From positions 4,091 to 68,090 of the forward strand of contig QANZ01007353.1 of assembly GCA_003254925.1 (NCBI GenBank): DNA of 64,000 nt, in the 5' to 3' direction. This DNA comes from Chamaecrista fasciculata (taxonomy: Eukaryota; Streptophyta; Magnoliopsida; Fabales; Fabaceae). The notes below the pieces were generated by a model that saw nothing but the letters and a program-made list of their open reading frames with translations, made no database searches and was not told the origin of the DNA. Both the position numbers and the translations under genes were made by a program. Below are positions 33,187 through 43,208 of the stretch, in pieces. The first letter of the stretch is position 1. Every line of letters begins with the position of its first letter.

Positions 33187-34979
33187 TGTTGGAGTTGCTA
33201 CCTGAAAACAAGAGAAACACTAAAACAAGATAAAATTGTTAGTAAAACAAAATGCGTGGTCCTGGGCTGAGGCACGGATATCTCGCTTTCTTTAAGGTAA
33301 TTTTACGCCTCCCACGAGTTGATTTAGTCATATCACCCGGTGCATTGGGTACACTGACGTGTTACCTCCAGGATACAACAGCCCAGTACTCGCCTGTTTG
33401 AACTATCACCTCTGCACAAAAGTGATAGATAGGACTCTCACCCCCACACCTTTTTCTCTATCCAAATATACAAAACATATGTGTATTATAATTATTTGTT
33501 TTTTTCTACGTCACTTTTTCATTCCAATTCCAAGTTCTCATATAGATCTCTCTCACCAATTCATTTCTTCCATGCCATGCCTATATATATACAAACACAC
33601 TTATATGTGTGTTGATTGCCTTTTATTCTCCTTCAATTGTCATGAATTTTCTCCAACGTACACACCATTTAACCATATTAATTTGCTTCCATAACTTGCC
33701 AAAAGCCATCAATTCCTTGTAACATATCCAAAAGTATTAATTATAATTATATGATTTTATAATAATATCTAACAATCTCCCACTTATTATTATAAAATAT
33801 TATATAAGTTTTTTATTTTATTTTATATACTTGGATAGAGATAGATTATTATCCGTAATATAGATAGCTAGTATTGCCTTGAATCTATACTTAGCAAAAA
33901 TACATATCTTGATCCAGAGCCAATAGTGGTATTCGCCTTGAACTATGACTGCTTAGGGGAGACAAGATATATATTGCACATAATAATCCAGGTGCAATTT
34001 ATGAGCCCTAGCCCGCACGTTATCCGGCCATGTGCGTATCCTGTTCATGAATGTGTTCGGAAAATACGCCCTGAATATTCTCCTAGGAGCGGCCCCACTC
34101 CCACATTCCATAGGTGAATTCTGTCAAGAGTGCTCCTGCAATTGTGACACTCCACTCTTATAGAGCTACAGATTTCATTAAGAGTTTCTAAAACTCAACC
34201 TCATATATTCATTGCAGGAAAATGCACATACACCATAGGGATGAGTACAAAATTTGTGCACTTACCAACCAGCCACTCTATGATTCGTTTTTCCCTTTGA
34301 ACCAAGTTATTAGGATCTCTAATTACAAGGTAGGGTTTCCTCATAGGTTGCTTATAATCCTATGGGCTTAAAACCATTCATCCCCCTCGATGTATTCCAA
34401 ACTCATTTTTCTATGTAAGACTTTTGCAAGTGGATCCACAATTTCTAGTCTTTACATAGTTCCACACATATGGTATACCATTTCTTTGAGAAATTTTGTC
34501 ATGACACTAACACAATATTTAATTACTTATTTTACTTTCATGACACTAACACATATGGTACTTATTTTACCTCCAGGATACAACATGCCAGTACTCGCCT
34601 GTTTGAACTATCACCTCTGCACAAAGGTGATAGATAGGACTCTCACCCCCACACCTTTTTCTCTATTCAAATATACAAAACATATGTGTATTATAATTAT
34701 TTGTTTTTCTCTACGTCACTTTTTCATTCCAATTCCAAGTTCTCATATAGATCTCTCTCACCAATTCATTTCTTCCATGCCATGCCTATATATATACACA
34801 CACACTTATATGTGTGTTGATTGCCTTTTATTCTCCTTCAATTGCCATGAATTTTCTCCAACGTACACACCATTTAACCATATTAATTTGCTTCCATAAC
34901 TTGCCAAAAGCTATCAATTCCTTGTAACATATCCAAAAGTATTAATTATAATTATATGATTTTATAATAATATCTAACA
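33187..34979 (-). mobile_element. Ty1-copia-type LTR element, internally deleted fossil
   Basis: Flanked by a perfect 5-bp duplication TAATA (33182-33186, 34980-34984). The complete LTR at 33187-33774 starts TGTTGGAG and ends CTAACA. A second LTR, lacking its outer third, lies at 34567-34979; the shared 413 bp differ at roughly 2 percent. A purine tract AAGTGGGAGAT (minus strand) next to 33774 sets the minus orientation. Only about 0.8 kb of interior remains and no pol domain was recognised, so the element is broken by one large deletion at least. The LTR divergence suggests under about a million years at commonly used plant rates. A 169-residue frame over the second LTR is not a gene. Confidence 0.75.
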
Positions 34980-37900
34980 TAATATCCAACTAAATTCTAT
35001 CAGTCTGGAGATAATGTTGGGGATTTCTCACGATAATTTCGAGTCGCGTCTCTAGGACACTGTCCTGAAGAGATATTCCGGTATCCCACTGATTAGAAAC
35101 CGGCACTCTCACAGGATTAAACGAAATCTTCCTCAATGTCACACAAAGAGGGATACAGAATAGCAGAAGAAAAGTTAGAGACTATACAAGAGAGAGAGAG
35201 GCTACCCATGATTTAGAAACTAGGGTTCTCATATATATATAATAGGTCTAATAAAATATTTATTTAATTATAATAATTAATAAAATATTTTATTAATTAT
35301 TATAATTAATAAAATAAAGTACCAAAAATAACCTCAACCCTCATATCTCTTTTGTGCAGGCAATGTGGACTTATTTTACACACCCAATATTAGACTTAGG
35401 TCCAACAATCCCCCACATGTGTAAAATAAAGAACCACATTTCTCATGAGTCTCACCCATGGGCATAACCATTGTATCTAGTGTCTTTCCGACTATGAACT
35501 AGACCTAGACCAATAACACATAGTACACAGAGTAATCAGTGAAGCCTGCTTCTATGAACCAACTACTCTTGTTGTATACTAGAGGCATTAAGAGTCAGAT
35601 TATACCCCCACATTTCTGCTATTAACGACGTTTTTGCGCGTTACAACGGCCGTGCGCGTGCCTGTTTCATAATGAATGCTCTAGAGATTTCGCCAGAATC
35701 TCATAGGAGCGGCCCCACTCCACATTCATCGAGGTGATTTCAATAAAGTGTATCTGCACTTATACACGATCCCGTAGGAATATGAAATCATTAAGTACCT
35801 ATGTACAACCTCACCAAAAATGCAGTATAGCACTATCACACACCATAGGAAGGGATATTTTAATTTAGTGCTACCAGAATTAACAGACGACTTGTTCTTC
35901 CCATTGAACCTTATTCATGGGATCACCAATCACAAAGGTTGGGTTGCCATCGTGGTTAATTTCAAGTTGGCTTAAATCCCATTCCCCTCGATGTTTCAAA
36001 AATTTGTTTCCTCCCAAGAGGCTTCGTTAACGGATCCGCAAGATTCACACTTGATTTTACATAATCAATTGAGATTACACCATCTTTTAGCAGCTGCCTC
36101 ACAATATTATGTCTCAATTGAATATGTCTGTTTTTGCCATTAAAGGTCTTATTTTTAGCCGTAGCTATCGCTGATTGGCTATCACAGTGTAATGAAATGG
36201 ATGGAATTGGTTTGTCACCTAATGAGATATTTGCTTAGAAGTTTTCCAACCACTCAGCCTCAGTTCCAGCCAACTTCAAAGCAACAAACTCAAAATCCCT
36301 TAAGGATTTAGTTATAAAGCTTTGCTTGGCTGACATCCATGTGACAACACCACCACCAAACATAAACACATAGCCATTAGTGGATTTTGTCTCATCTGAA
36401 TTTGAAATCCAGTTATCATCACTGTATCCTTCTAATACAGCGGAAAATCCACTATACAATATACCATAGTTTATGGTACCTCTCAAATATTTTAATTTTA
36501 CCAAGGCCTCCCAACATTCATTGTTTGGACAAAGAGTAAATCTGCTCAATCTACACACAGCATAAGCTATGTCAGGCCTGGTATAATTCATTAAATACAA
36601 CAGACCCTCAATAATCTGTGCATATTTAGATTGAGCCACAAGATCTCCTCTATTTTTCTTTAATTGCACACTAGAATCATAAGGAGTACTCACAGGAGAT
36701 CTATCATATTGTTCAAACTTTCTCAGAATCGTCTCAATATAAAGTTCTTGACAAAGTAAGATACAATTTCCATTCCTTATGATTTTAACACCAAAAACAG
36801 TTTTGCTTCACCCATATCTTTCATATCAAAATTAGAAGCAAGTAAAGATTTTATTTCAAGTATAATAAACATACTTGTACCACAAATTAGCATGTCATCC
36901 ACATACAAGTATATAATAACACAGTCATCATTTACAACTTTATTGTAAACACATCTTTCAACTTCAACAGAAGAGAAATTACCACTTAACAAAACTTTAT
37001 CAAATTTTTCATGTCATTGTTTGGGTTCTTGTTTTAAACCATACAATGACTTCACTAATTTACATACTTTATTCTCTTGACCAGGAACACTAAACCCTTC
37101 AGGTTGTATCAAATAAATTTCTTCATCTAAATCACCATTTAGATAAAACAGTTTTCACATCCATTTAATAAGGTGTCTTATCTATATGCAGAACCATTTG
37201 AGCATAACTAATAAAACACAATCAGCATTTTTAGAACTCAATTTTCTCTTTTAAAAATAGGTAATAAAACTTTAATAAGACACCCCCACACTTTCAAACA
37301 TTTCAAATTAGGCACAAAACATTTCCATAACTCGTAAGGTGTCTTATCAGTCTTCCTACGAAGAATTCTATTTTGTAGAGAACAAACATATAACAAAACT
37401 TCACCCCATAAATTATTATAAGCACCAGAACTAATAAGCAAAACACTCATCAATTCTTTCAAAATAAATAATTTATAGGATGCAATTTTTCCACATTAAA
37501 AATGAACTTGCCAAAAACCATAAATGACAGATACGAACTCATCTATAATGTTAATCCATTCTATGATAAAAAGAAAATAATATAACAAATAACCAAATAT
37601 TTGAGTTAATTGATATTTTATCAATACTCAAAATATACAGATCTTGATTACAATAACCCTTTCCCACAAATATTATTCTTTGTCATTATAATCTTATAAG
37701 ATTTAAATGACACTTTAATCCCAATTTTCAATAGCAGAGCAACAGAAAATAAATTTGCTCACACAATAGATATATACAGAACATCATTTAGTTGCAAACT
37801 CATTCTCGTTGTGAAATTAATCACAACTTTTCCTTTTCCTAGAACCTTGGTAGTTCCGGAATCAACAAGATAGATTTTATCATCTCATTTTTTCAAAGGA

Positions 37901-38260
37901 GGAATGCAGTTCTTTATTAGAACAAATGTGCCTTGTAGCACCACAATCTATCACCCATTTTTCATATCATATATGACTGAAAAATCAGAGAGCATTGCAA
38001 TAATAATTTTATTATTATTGTTATCATCTCTATAAACCAAAATTTATAGTTGATTTAAGAGGATTATCACACTTGATAATTTTCACTAGCTCTCATTAAA
38101 TATTGCGATTTATGATGTTCTGATATATCCCACACATAATAAACATTGGGATTAAATTGATTGGGTTTGTAATTCAGATTACCACGTATTCATATTCATA
38201 TTATAAAATAAATTAATATGGAATTCACACTTAATTACTTTAATTTTAAATTACCTCCAA

Positions 38261-38341
38261 ATGCTTCTTTCTATACTCCCTCAGATCTCCACTCGTACAG
38301 ACCTCGGTGATGAAATTCAGAGTGTGACGCTCGTCGTCCCT
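38261..38341 (-). pseudogene. Captured fragment of a WNK-family protein kinase
   Basis: The minus strand reads [20 protein letters not shown] in the middle of a 27-residue match. The [18 protein letters not shown] block is the hallmark of the N-lobe/hinge of plant WNK kinases (as in the WNK11 group), just before the segment that leads to the catalytic loop. The match stops after KKH, next to a GTAATT that could be an old splice donor or a capture breakpoint. It lies about 105 bp downstream (element sense) of the MsrB fragment, in the same copia element and same orientation. Confidence 0.8.
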
Positions 38342-38446
38342 CTGTTTCGGTTGCGCCGGCGTTCAGTTCGACGAAGCTCGGTTCGCCGCCGCCGCTTGAT
38401 TCGCTTTCCCCATCTCAATAGCAGTATCGCCTCCCTCAATAATGAC

Positions 38447-38642
38447 CTTCAGTCCCTTTCTGACGAAGAATCCTAAACTGCTCCGGGGAAAGAATCGCTC
38501 TCCATTCCTCTTCTGATTTGTGGGTCGGTGTTGGTTCGGCCATAGCCAAGTATTGCACGGAAGTGACAGCCACACAGAGAGATAAAAAAGACAATCTCAA
38601 GATTTTCAGATAAAAAAGATGACGGCAATTTGCAATCGCCAT
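38447..38642 (-). pseudogene. Captured first exon of an MsrB-type methionine-R-sulfoxide reductase
   Basis: The minus strand from 38642 reads an ATG, a hydrophobic signal-peptide-like stretch (LKILRLSFLSLCVAVTSV), then EEWRAILSPEQFRILRQKG. The last block is the conserved N-terminal part of plant MsrB, closest in my memory to the ER-targeted MSRB3 type. The 196-nt segment ends at GAAG followed by GTCATT, a plausible original splice donor, so an exon-intron border seems to have been captured. The catalytic and zinc-binding cysteines are not present. It lies inside the young copia element, in the element's own sense. As a lone fragment it cannot make an enzyme. Confidence 0.85.
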
Positions 38643-38656
38643 CACTTTACCGAGAA

Positions 38657-38687
<31 letters not shown>

Positions 38688-38698
38688 GTAGTTTCAAT

Positions 38699-38800
38699 AT
38701 GTTCCGTGAAGATGAACTTGGACTGAAAATTGGGTCTTGGAGCCCTTCAGTCAATGAGCCGCTTCATAGTAGTGATGAGTTGAAGATTATTGAAAAATAG
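38699..38800 (+). other. Unrecognised short frame beside the MsrB fragment, within the copia element
   Basis: A plus-strand 33-residue frame (MFREDELGLKIGSW..., acidic and polar) has a composition unlike the AT-rich retroelement sequence around it. It could be a third captured host fragment or chance. I do not recognise it. The 105 bp between the MsrB and WNK pieces (38342-38446), rich in GCG codons, is likewise unassigned. Confidence 0.25.
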
Positions 38801-39319
38801 GGTTTAATATCTCTTCAGATTGTTGGGGATTTCTCACGATAATTTCGAGTCGCGTCTCTAGGACACTGTCCTGAAGAGATATTCCGGTATCCCACTGATT
38901 AAAAACCGGCACTCTCACAGGATTAAACGAAATCTTCCTCAATGTCACACAAAGAGGGATACAGAATAGCAGAAGAAANNNNNTCTTCTTNGGTCTAATA
39001 AAATATTTATTTAATTATAATAATTAATAAAATATTTTATTAATTATTATAATTAATAAAATAAAGTACCAAAAATAACCTCAACCCTCATATCTCTTTT
39101 GTGCAGGCAATGTGGACTTATTTTACACACCCAATATTAGACTTAGGTCCAACAGATAAATCTGTCATAGACAAACCTTTCTACAATCCTAGATATCAAG
39201 AATAGTTATTTTGGTCTACACAAAGAAATATCATAATATAAATTAAAAAAAATATAAAAAATTTGAAATTAGAATTAACTAATTTGATGGTTATTGTGGT
39301 TATGTTCATTCATCATCAG

Positions 39320-39500
39320 CTTTTCTAACTAAAGCTTATATTCTTGAGACATACTTTTTCTTTGATTAAAGATAGATCTTGGCATAAAGTTATAATTAAA
39401 TCAGACTGTTTGGTTACTATTGTCTCTATTATAGGCAGAAATGCGAACCTAACGACCAACTTATTTGCTAAGGTGAATGTTAAGAGGACGTGTTGTTAGC
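39320..39500 (+). mobile_element. Probable LINE RNase H remnant
   Basis: In plus sense, SWHKVIIKSDCLVTIVSIIG followed by NLTTNLFAKVN resembles the spaced 'ESDs..vv' and 'ReaN..AhlLAk' motifs of plant LINE RNase H domains. It is followed by 3'-UTR-like sequence to about 40140. It is weak, and no target duplication was found. Confidence 0.4.
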
Positions 39501-39549
39501 TAAGATGACATCAATTGTCTCATGGCGGAGGCCCAAGTTTGGGGGCCAA

Positions 39550-39969
39550 ATCATAGTCGAATCATGGCGCTTGGGCGTATGCTCTACTGTGAGTTATGGA
39601 AATAGAGTTGCGCCCTTCGTAACAACTATAGCTTTTGACCTAATGGTAAGCGTTTGATCTTAACAGGTGTCTTGTTGGTTGGGTTTGTTCACCCCGATCT
39701 TCTCTTTAGAATATTATTTTTGCAAATAGATTAGCCACTAAGGAGACATCAAGCATTAGATCATAGTCGAATCATGGCGCTTGGGCGTATGCTCTACTGT
39801 GAGTTATGGAAATAGAGTTGCACCCTTCGTAACAACTATAGCTTTTGGCCTAATGGTAAGCGTTTGATCTTAACGTGTCTTGTTGGTTGGGTTTGTTCAC
39901 CCGGATCTTCTCTTTAGAATATTATTTTTACAGATAGATTAGCCACTAAGGAGACATCAAGCATTAGAT
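39550..39969 (+). repeat. 210-bp tandem duplication (two copies)
   Basis: Copies start at 39550 and 39760 with ATCATAGTCGAATCATGGCG and end in AAGGAGACATCAAGCATTAG. They differ at only a handful of positions. It lies in what looks like the 3' part of a LINE. Confidence 0.85.
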
Positions 39970-40486
39970 AATTTGTGACTTCTTTCATATCTTCTTAGTC
40001 TTTCGTTTGTGTTAATTTGTTCTGTTTATGTTCTATTTTTGTTCCTTTTTCTCCTCTCAATGTCCGTCGTTGTATTTCGTCTTTGTAACTAATTATATAT
40101 TCCAGAGTTCTAATATAAAGTGTTCCTCTTTCATTTATCATATTTGAGCCTTCAGGCCATACATTTGGCCGAAAAAATATGACACAGACTGTTAAAACTT
40201 ACATTCAAAAAACCAATATTTATTTTATTTTATAGCACTATTACATGTAGCAATCATTAACTTAGTTTCAGATAGGGCTAACTGCAACAATCATCATAAA
40301 ATTAAAACAAAATTTAATTTTTCTAACTTCGAAATGAAAAACTTGACAAAAGGAATGTTCTTTTTACTAGATTTCTTTCCCTATTTTTCAAATTTAAAGA
40401 AATTATATTGCACAATAAATAAAATTCACATAATTTTGCGTTTTTAACCCTAAGAAGTTATATCAAAATTTATTTTCGGAAAATAT

Positions 40487-40847
40487 TTTTGCGTCCTTCA
40501 ATTTTATATCAATTTTTAATTTTGTCATCAAATTTTATTTATGGTCAATTTTGTCAGTAAAATTTTATATTTTAGTCAATTTTATCATTTACTCATATTT
40601 TATCCAATGAATTAACAACATATTTCATATAACTAATACTATATAATGTAAAATTGAGAAGAGAAAAATTTAAATTTTAACTCAAATTAAAAGCTACACT
40701 AGAATCTTATGTGAATTTGTTGGATGATGATAGTCAAATAAAATCAACTAAAATGTAAAACTTTTAAGCCAAATTTAGCCTTAAATAAATTTCGGAGATG
40801 ATTGAAAATTGATGTAAACTTTGGAGAAAAAAAAAATGTGCTTTTGC
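40487..40847 (+). mobile_element. Palindromic element, family B copy 3 (diverged)
   Basis: Shares ATGTAAAATTGAGAAGAGAAAAA and TTAACTCAAATTAAAAGC-like core words with the copies at 21418 and 61079, and ends in TGTGCTTTTGCC. It is more decayed than the others. Confidence 0.55.
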
Positions 40848-41373
40848 CTTTCTTTTTAAGAGATGCATTTTATAAAATGAACTGAAAATAAAACCAAAAC
40901 ACAATTAAGAGTTCATACTCATTGCTCCTATTTTACCTCTTAATGTAATTTGTATTAGAGTGAAGTCACAAGTTAACTTTAAACCACACTTAACTTGATT
41001 CATAGGTTTTAAACTAAAATATTTATTTTCCAAAATATAAATAACAATGGCTTTAAAAATATAGTAACTATATTTTACTCACATGCAGAGAGATTCCCAA
41101 TTGATCCTCCAAATATTCCTTCTCATCTTCATCCAAATTTTAATAACAAAACTATCAGTTGACTTGTACACCAGATTTGAGATGGATTGATAATGTCAAA
41201 TAAATTTCATTGTGAGTCAATAAACCACTAAATTTAACTTAAATATTGGATTGAAATATAATGGAATGGAACTAGTGTAAACATTATATTACTTCAAGGA
41301 TCAAATTAAAAGAAATAACAAGCAAAAGATGAAATAGAATATCAAAATACCGCATTCTGCAACAAAATACAAA

Positions 41374-41836
41374 GGGTAAATTACATTTTGGTACCCAGTT
41401 TTATGGACCGGTTTCACTTTGGTACTCTGTTCTTTCAAAAGTGGCACTTTGATACCCTGTTCTTTGCACCGTTAACACTTTGGTATCCAAATTTATTTGT
41501 GTTAAGTTTTGACGACAAAGTCACAGTAAAAACACTCAAATGTCCATTTTTCTATCATTTCTCACTTCGAATCTCAATGTTTTTCACAATTTTAGAGTGT
41601 TTTAGCGTTAGAATCATGAAAAATGAGAGGAAAATGGACATTTGGGTGTTTTTACTGTGCATGAGATGGTCACGTGCGCACTTCGCTGTCAAAACTTGAC
41701 AGAAAAATAAATTTGGGCACCATAATGTTAACAGTGCAGAGAACAGGGTACCAAAATGTCACTTTTGAACTAATGAGGTACCAAAGTGAAACAAGTCCAT
41801 ACTTCATAGAACAGGGTACCAAATTTTAATTTACCC
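41374..41836. mobile_element. Palindromic Mutator-type element, family G, intact ends
   Basis: 463 bp from GGGTAAATTACATTTTGGTA to CAAATTTTAATTTACCC, with long inverted arms (ATTTGTGTTAAGTTTTGACG against TCAAAACTTGACAGAAAAAT; AATGTCCATTTT against AAAATGGACATTTGGGTG). Flanked by a perfect 9-bp duplication AAATACAAA (41365-41373, 41837-41845). The 103-residue frame inside is a by-product of the palindrome. Confidence 0.88.
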
Positions 41837-42229
41837 AAATACAAATGATATAAACTCGAAGGAAACAGTTATTTTAACTGATAAATCATAAGATATAAAT
41901 AGCTAGCTCTTCCAATCAAGGATCAAAATGAACCAAAATAGGAGGCCAAAGGCATTGCAAGATCAATCTGAGAAAATGGCATGTATACGCTGCGTTTAAT
42001 TACCTCCTAAAATGAAGCAGCTCCAGGCTAATGAGATTTTACATAATTGATTGAATAAAGAGAGCCTTTTAATTCCTTCTTGTACAAAAGGCAAGCAGGC
42101 CCTTAGCACAAACATCAAACAAAGTCAACAGTGCAATGTGACTGACTATTCTAGCTGGCTACAAAGTGTTGTTCTCAAATTGCTAACTGTACATATACCG
42201 GCATGACACAGAAAAACCCCTCACACTAC

Positions 42230-42425
42230 GGAAATGGATCCTCTACATTGTCACTCTCTGTATTTTTGGTGCATTTTAAAAGATAAAGGAAGTAGTAGAG
42301 AGAGAAAGTATAGGTCCAATATATTAATTATTTTGTAGGACCCACACTTTCTCTCTCTACCTCTTCCTTTATCTCTTTAAAATGCACCAAAAAATGTAGA
42401 TATCAAATGCAGAGGATCCAGATCC
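42230..42425. mobile_element. Mutator-type MITE at the 3' end of the homeodomain gene
   Basis: 196 bp from GGAAATGGATCCTCTACAT to ATGCAGAGGATCCAGATCC, with almost complete inverted arms. Flanked by a perfect 10-bp duplication CTCACACTAC (42220-42229, 42426-42435). The ends resemble those of the MITE 3' of PSRP2 (GG-A-TGGATC), so they may be one family. It lies only 44 bp past the stop codon, so it is probably inside the 3' UTR. Confidence 0.88.
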
Positions 42426-42468
42426 CTCACACTACTACTGTACCTACTGTCTATCAGCATCCGGTTGC

Positions 42469-43154
42469 TTAATCCAGAGACGAGCTGGTATTGGCAGTTT
42501 CATCCTCACTAAAGCTAGATGGCATTTCCATGGCAGACCTATACAATTCGCGGAGCTGTCAGAAAGGAGTATCATATCCAATACCGATATGGATGAAAAC
42601 AAAGTCTAGTTGTTCTTTCAAGTATTTGTTATAGTATTATCTAATAGACACTTAACATAAAGATAGTCTTTACATTTTACAGCTCAATATCACACCCTTG
42701 ACTCATTTGAACTCTGTAGGGGTGTTCTTGTAAACTCAAACTCTCGGAAGTTGGCTTGTCTTGGGATTCATGTAACAATTATTAAAAAGTGGCATGAATT
42801 CGGAAACATCATATAATGTAATGGATGGCTGAGAGCTCGAGCACACTCTCAGTGAGGTTCTTTTTCTCTCTATGTCATAATTTTATTGAAGAATTTGACA
42901 GCAAACATGTAATCAATTTTGTAAGAAAAAAATGGAAATAATCTTTTCAAGTTTCAACACCAAATGAAAAAAATGGAAATAATCCTTTTCCCCCATGAAC
43001 ATTAAAGCTCAATAATGAAAATAAATGCAAACAAATAATCTGATGGACCCACAGTAAAAAATATAGTTATAGTATACAAAATCAGAGGTAAAGAAGAGAA
43101 GGAAAGGGCTGGACCTGCAGAAGTTGGGCCTATTGCAGAAAAGACAAAGGTTTC

Positions 43155-43208
<54 letters not shown>

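Larger units (their letters stand above)
35015..39154 (-). mobile_element. Young Ty1-copia element carrying two host gene fragments
   Basis: Flanked by a perfect 5-bp duplication GATAA (35010-35014, 39155-39159). LTRs at 35015-35407 and 38821-39154 start TGTTGGGG and end CCAACA. They differ at about one site in some 327 comparable bases; the second is interrupted by ambiguous bases. The polypurine tract (GTGGGGGATTG, minus) abuts 35407. Minus-strand parts in order: captured host block (38255-38642), zinc-knuckle-like gag remnant (about 38080-38140), protease motif (about 37920-37958), integrase end with KTPYELWK (37238-37462), reverse transcriptase with YVDD (36777-36992) and RNase H with TRPDIAYAV (36235-36693). 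The coding region is broken in several places. Near-identical LTRs mean a recent insertion, so it was probably moved by enzymes from a relative. Confidence 0.88.

Noticed and set aside
34390-34899. 169-residue frame, and a similar 111-residue frame at 33359-33694
   Set aside because: They are the same LTR sequence read twice; the repetition reflects the two LTRs, not a duplicated gene.
36235-37462. Independent host genes for the RNase H-, RT- and integrase-like frames
   Set aside because: Order, orientation and flanking LTRs show they are parts of one broken copia element.
38255-38642. A working MsrB or WNK gene at this locus
   Set aside because: Only single short fragments of each are present, without the catalytic parts, and they sit between the LTRs of a retrotransposon.
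39550-39969. CRISPR-like or satellite array
   Set aside because: There are only two copies of a 210-bp unit, with no spacers.
42540-42555. Alternative acceptor (TTTCTGACAG) for the last exon of the homeodomain gene
   Set aside because: It gives the wrong phase after exon 7. The acceptor GAATTGTATAG ending at 42539 fits the phase and keeps the acidic Ser-rich C-terminus.
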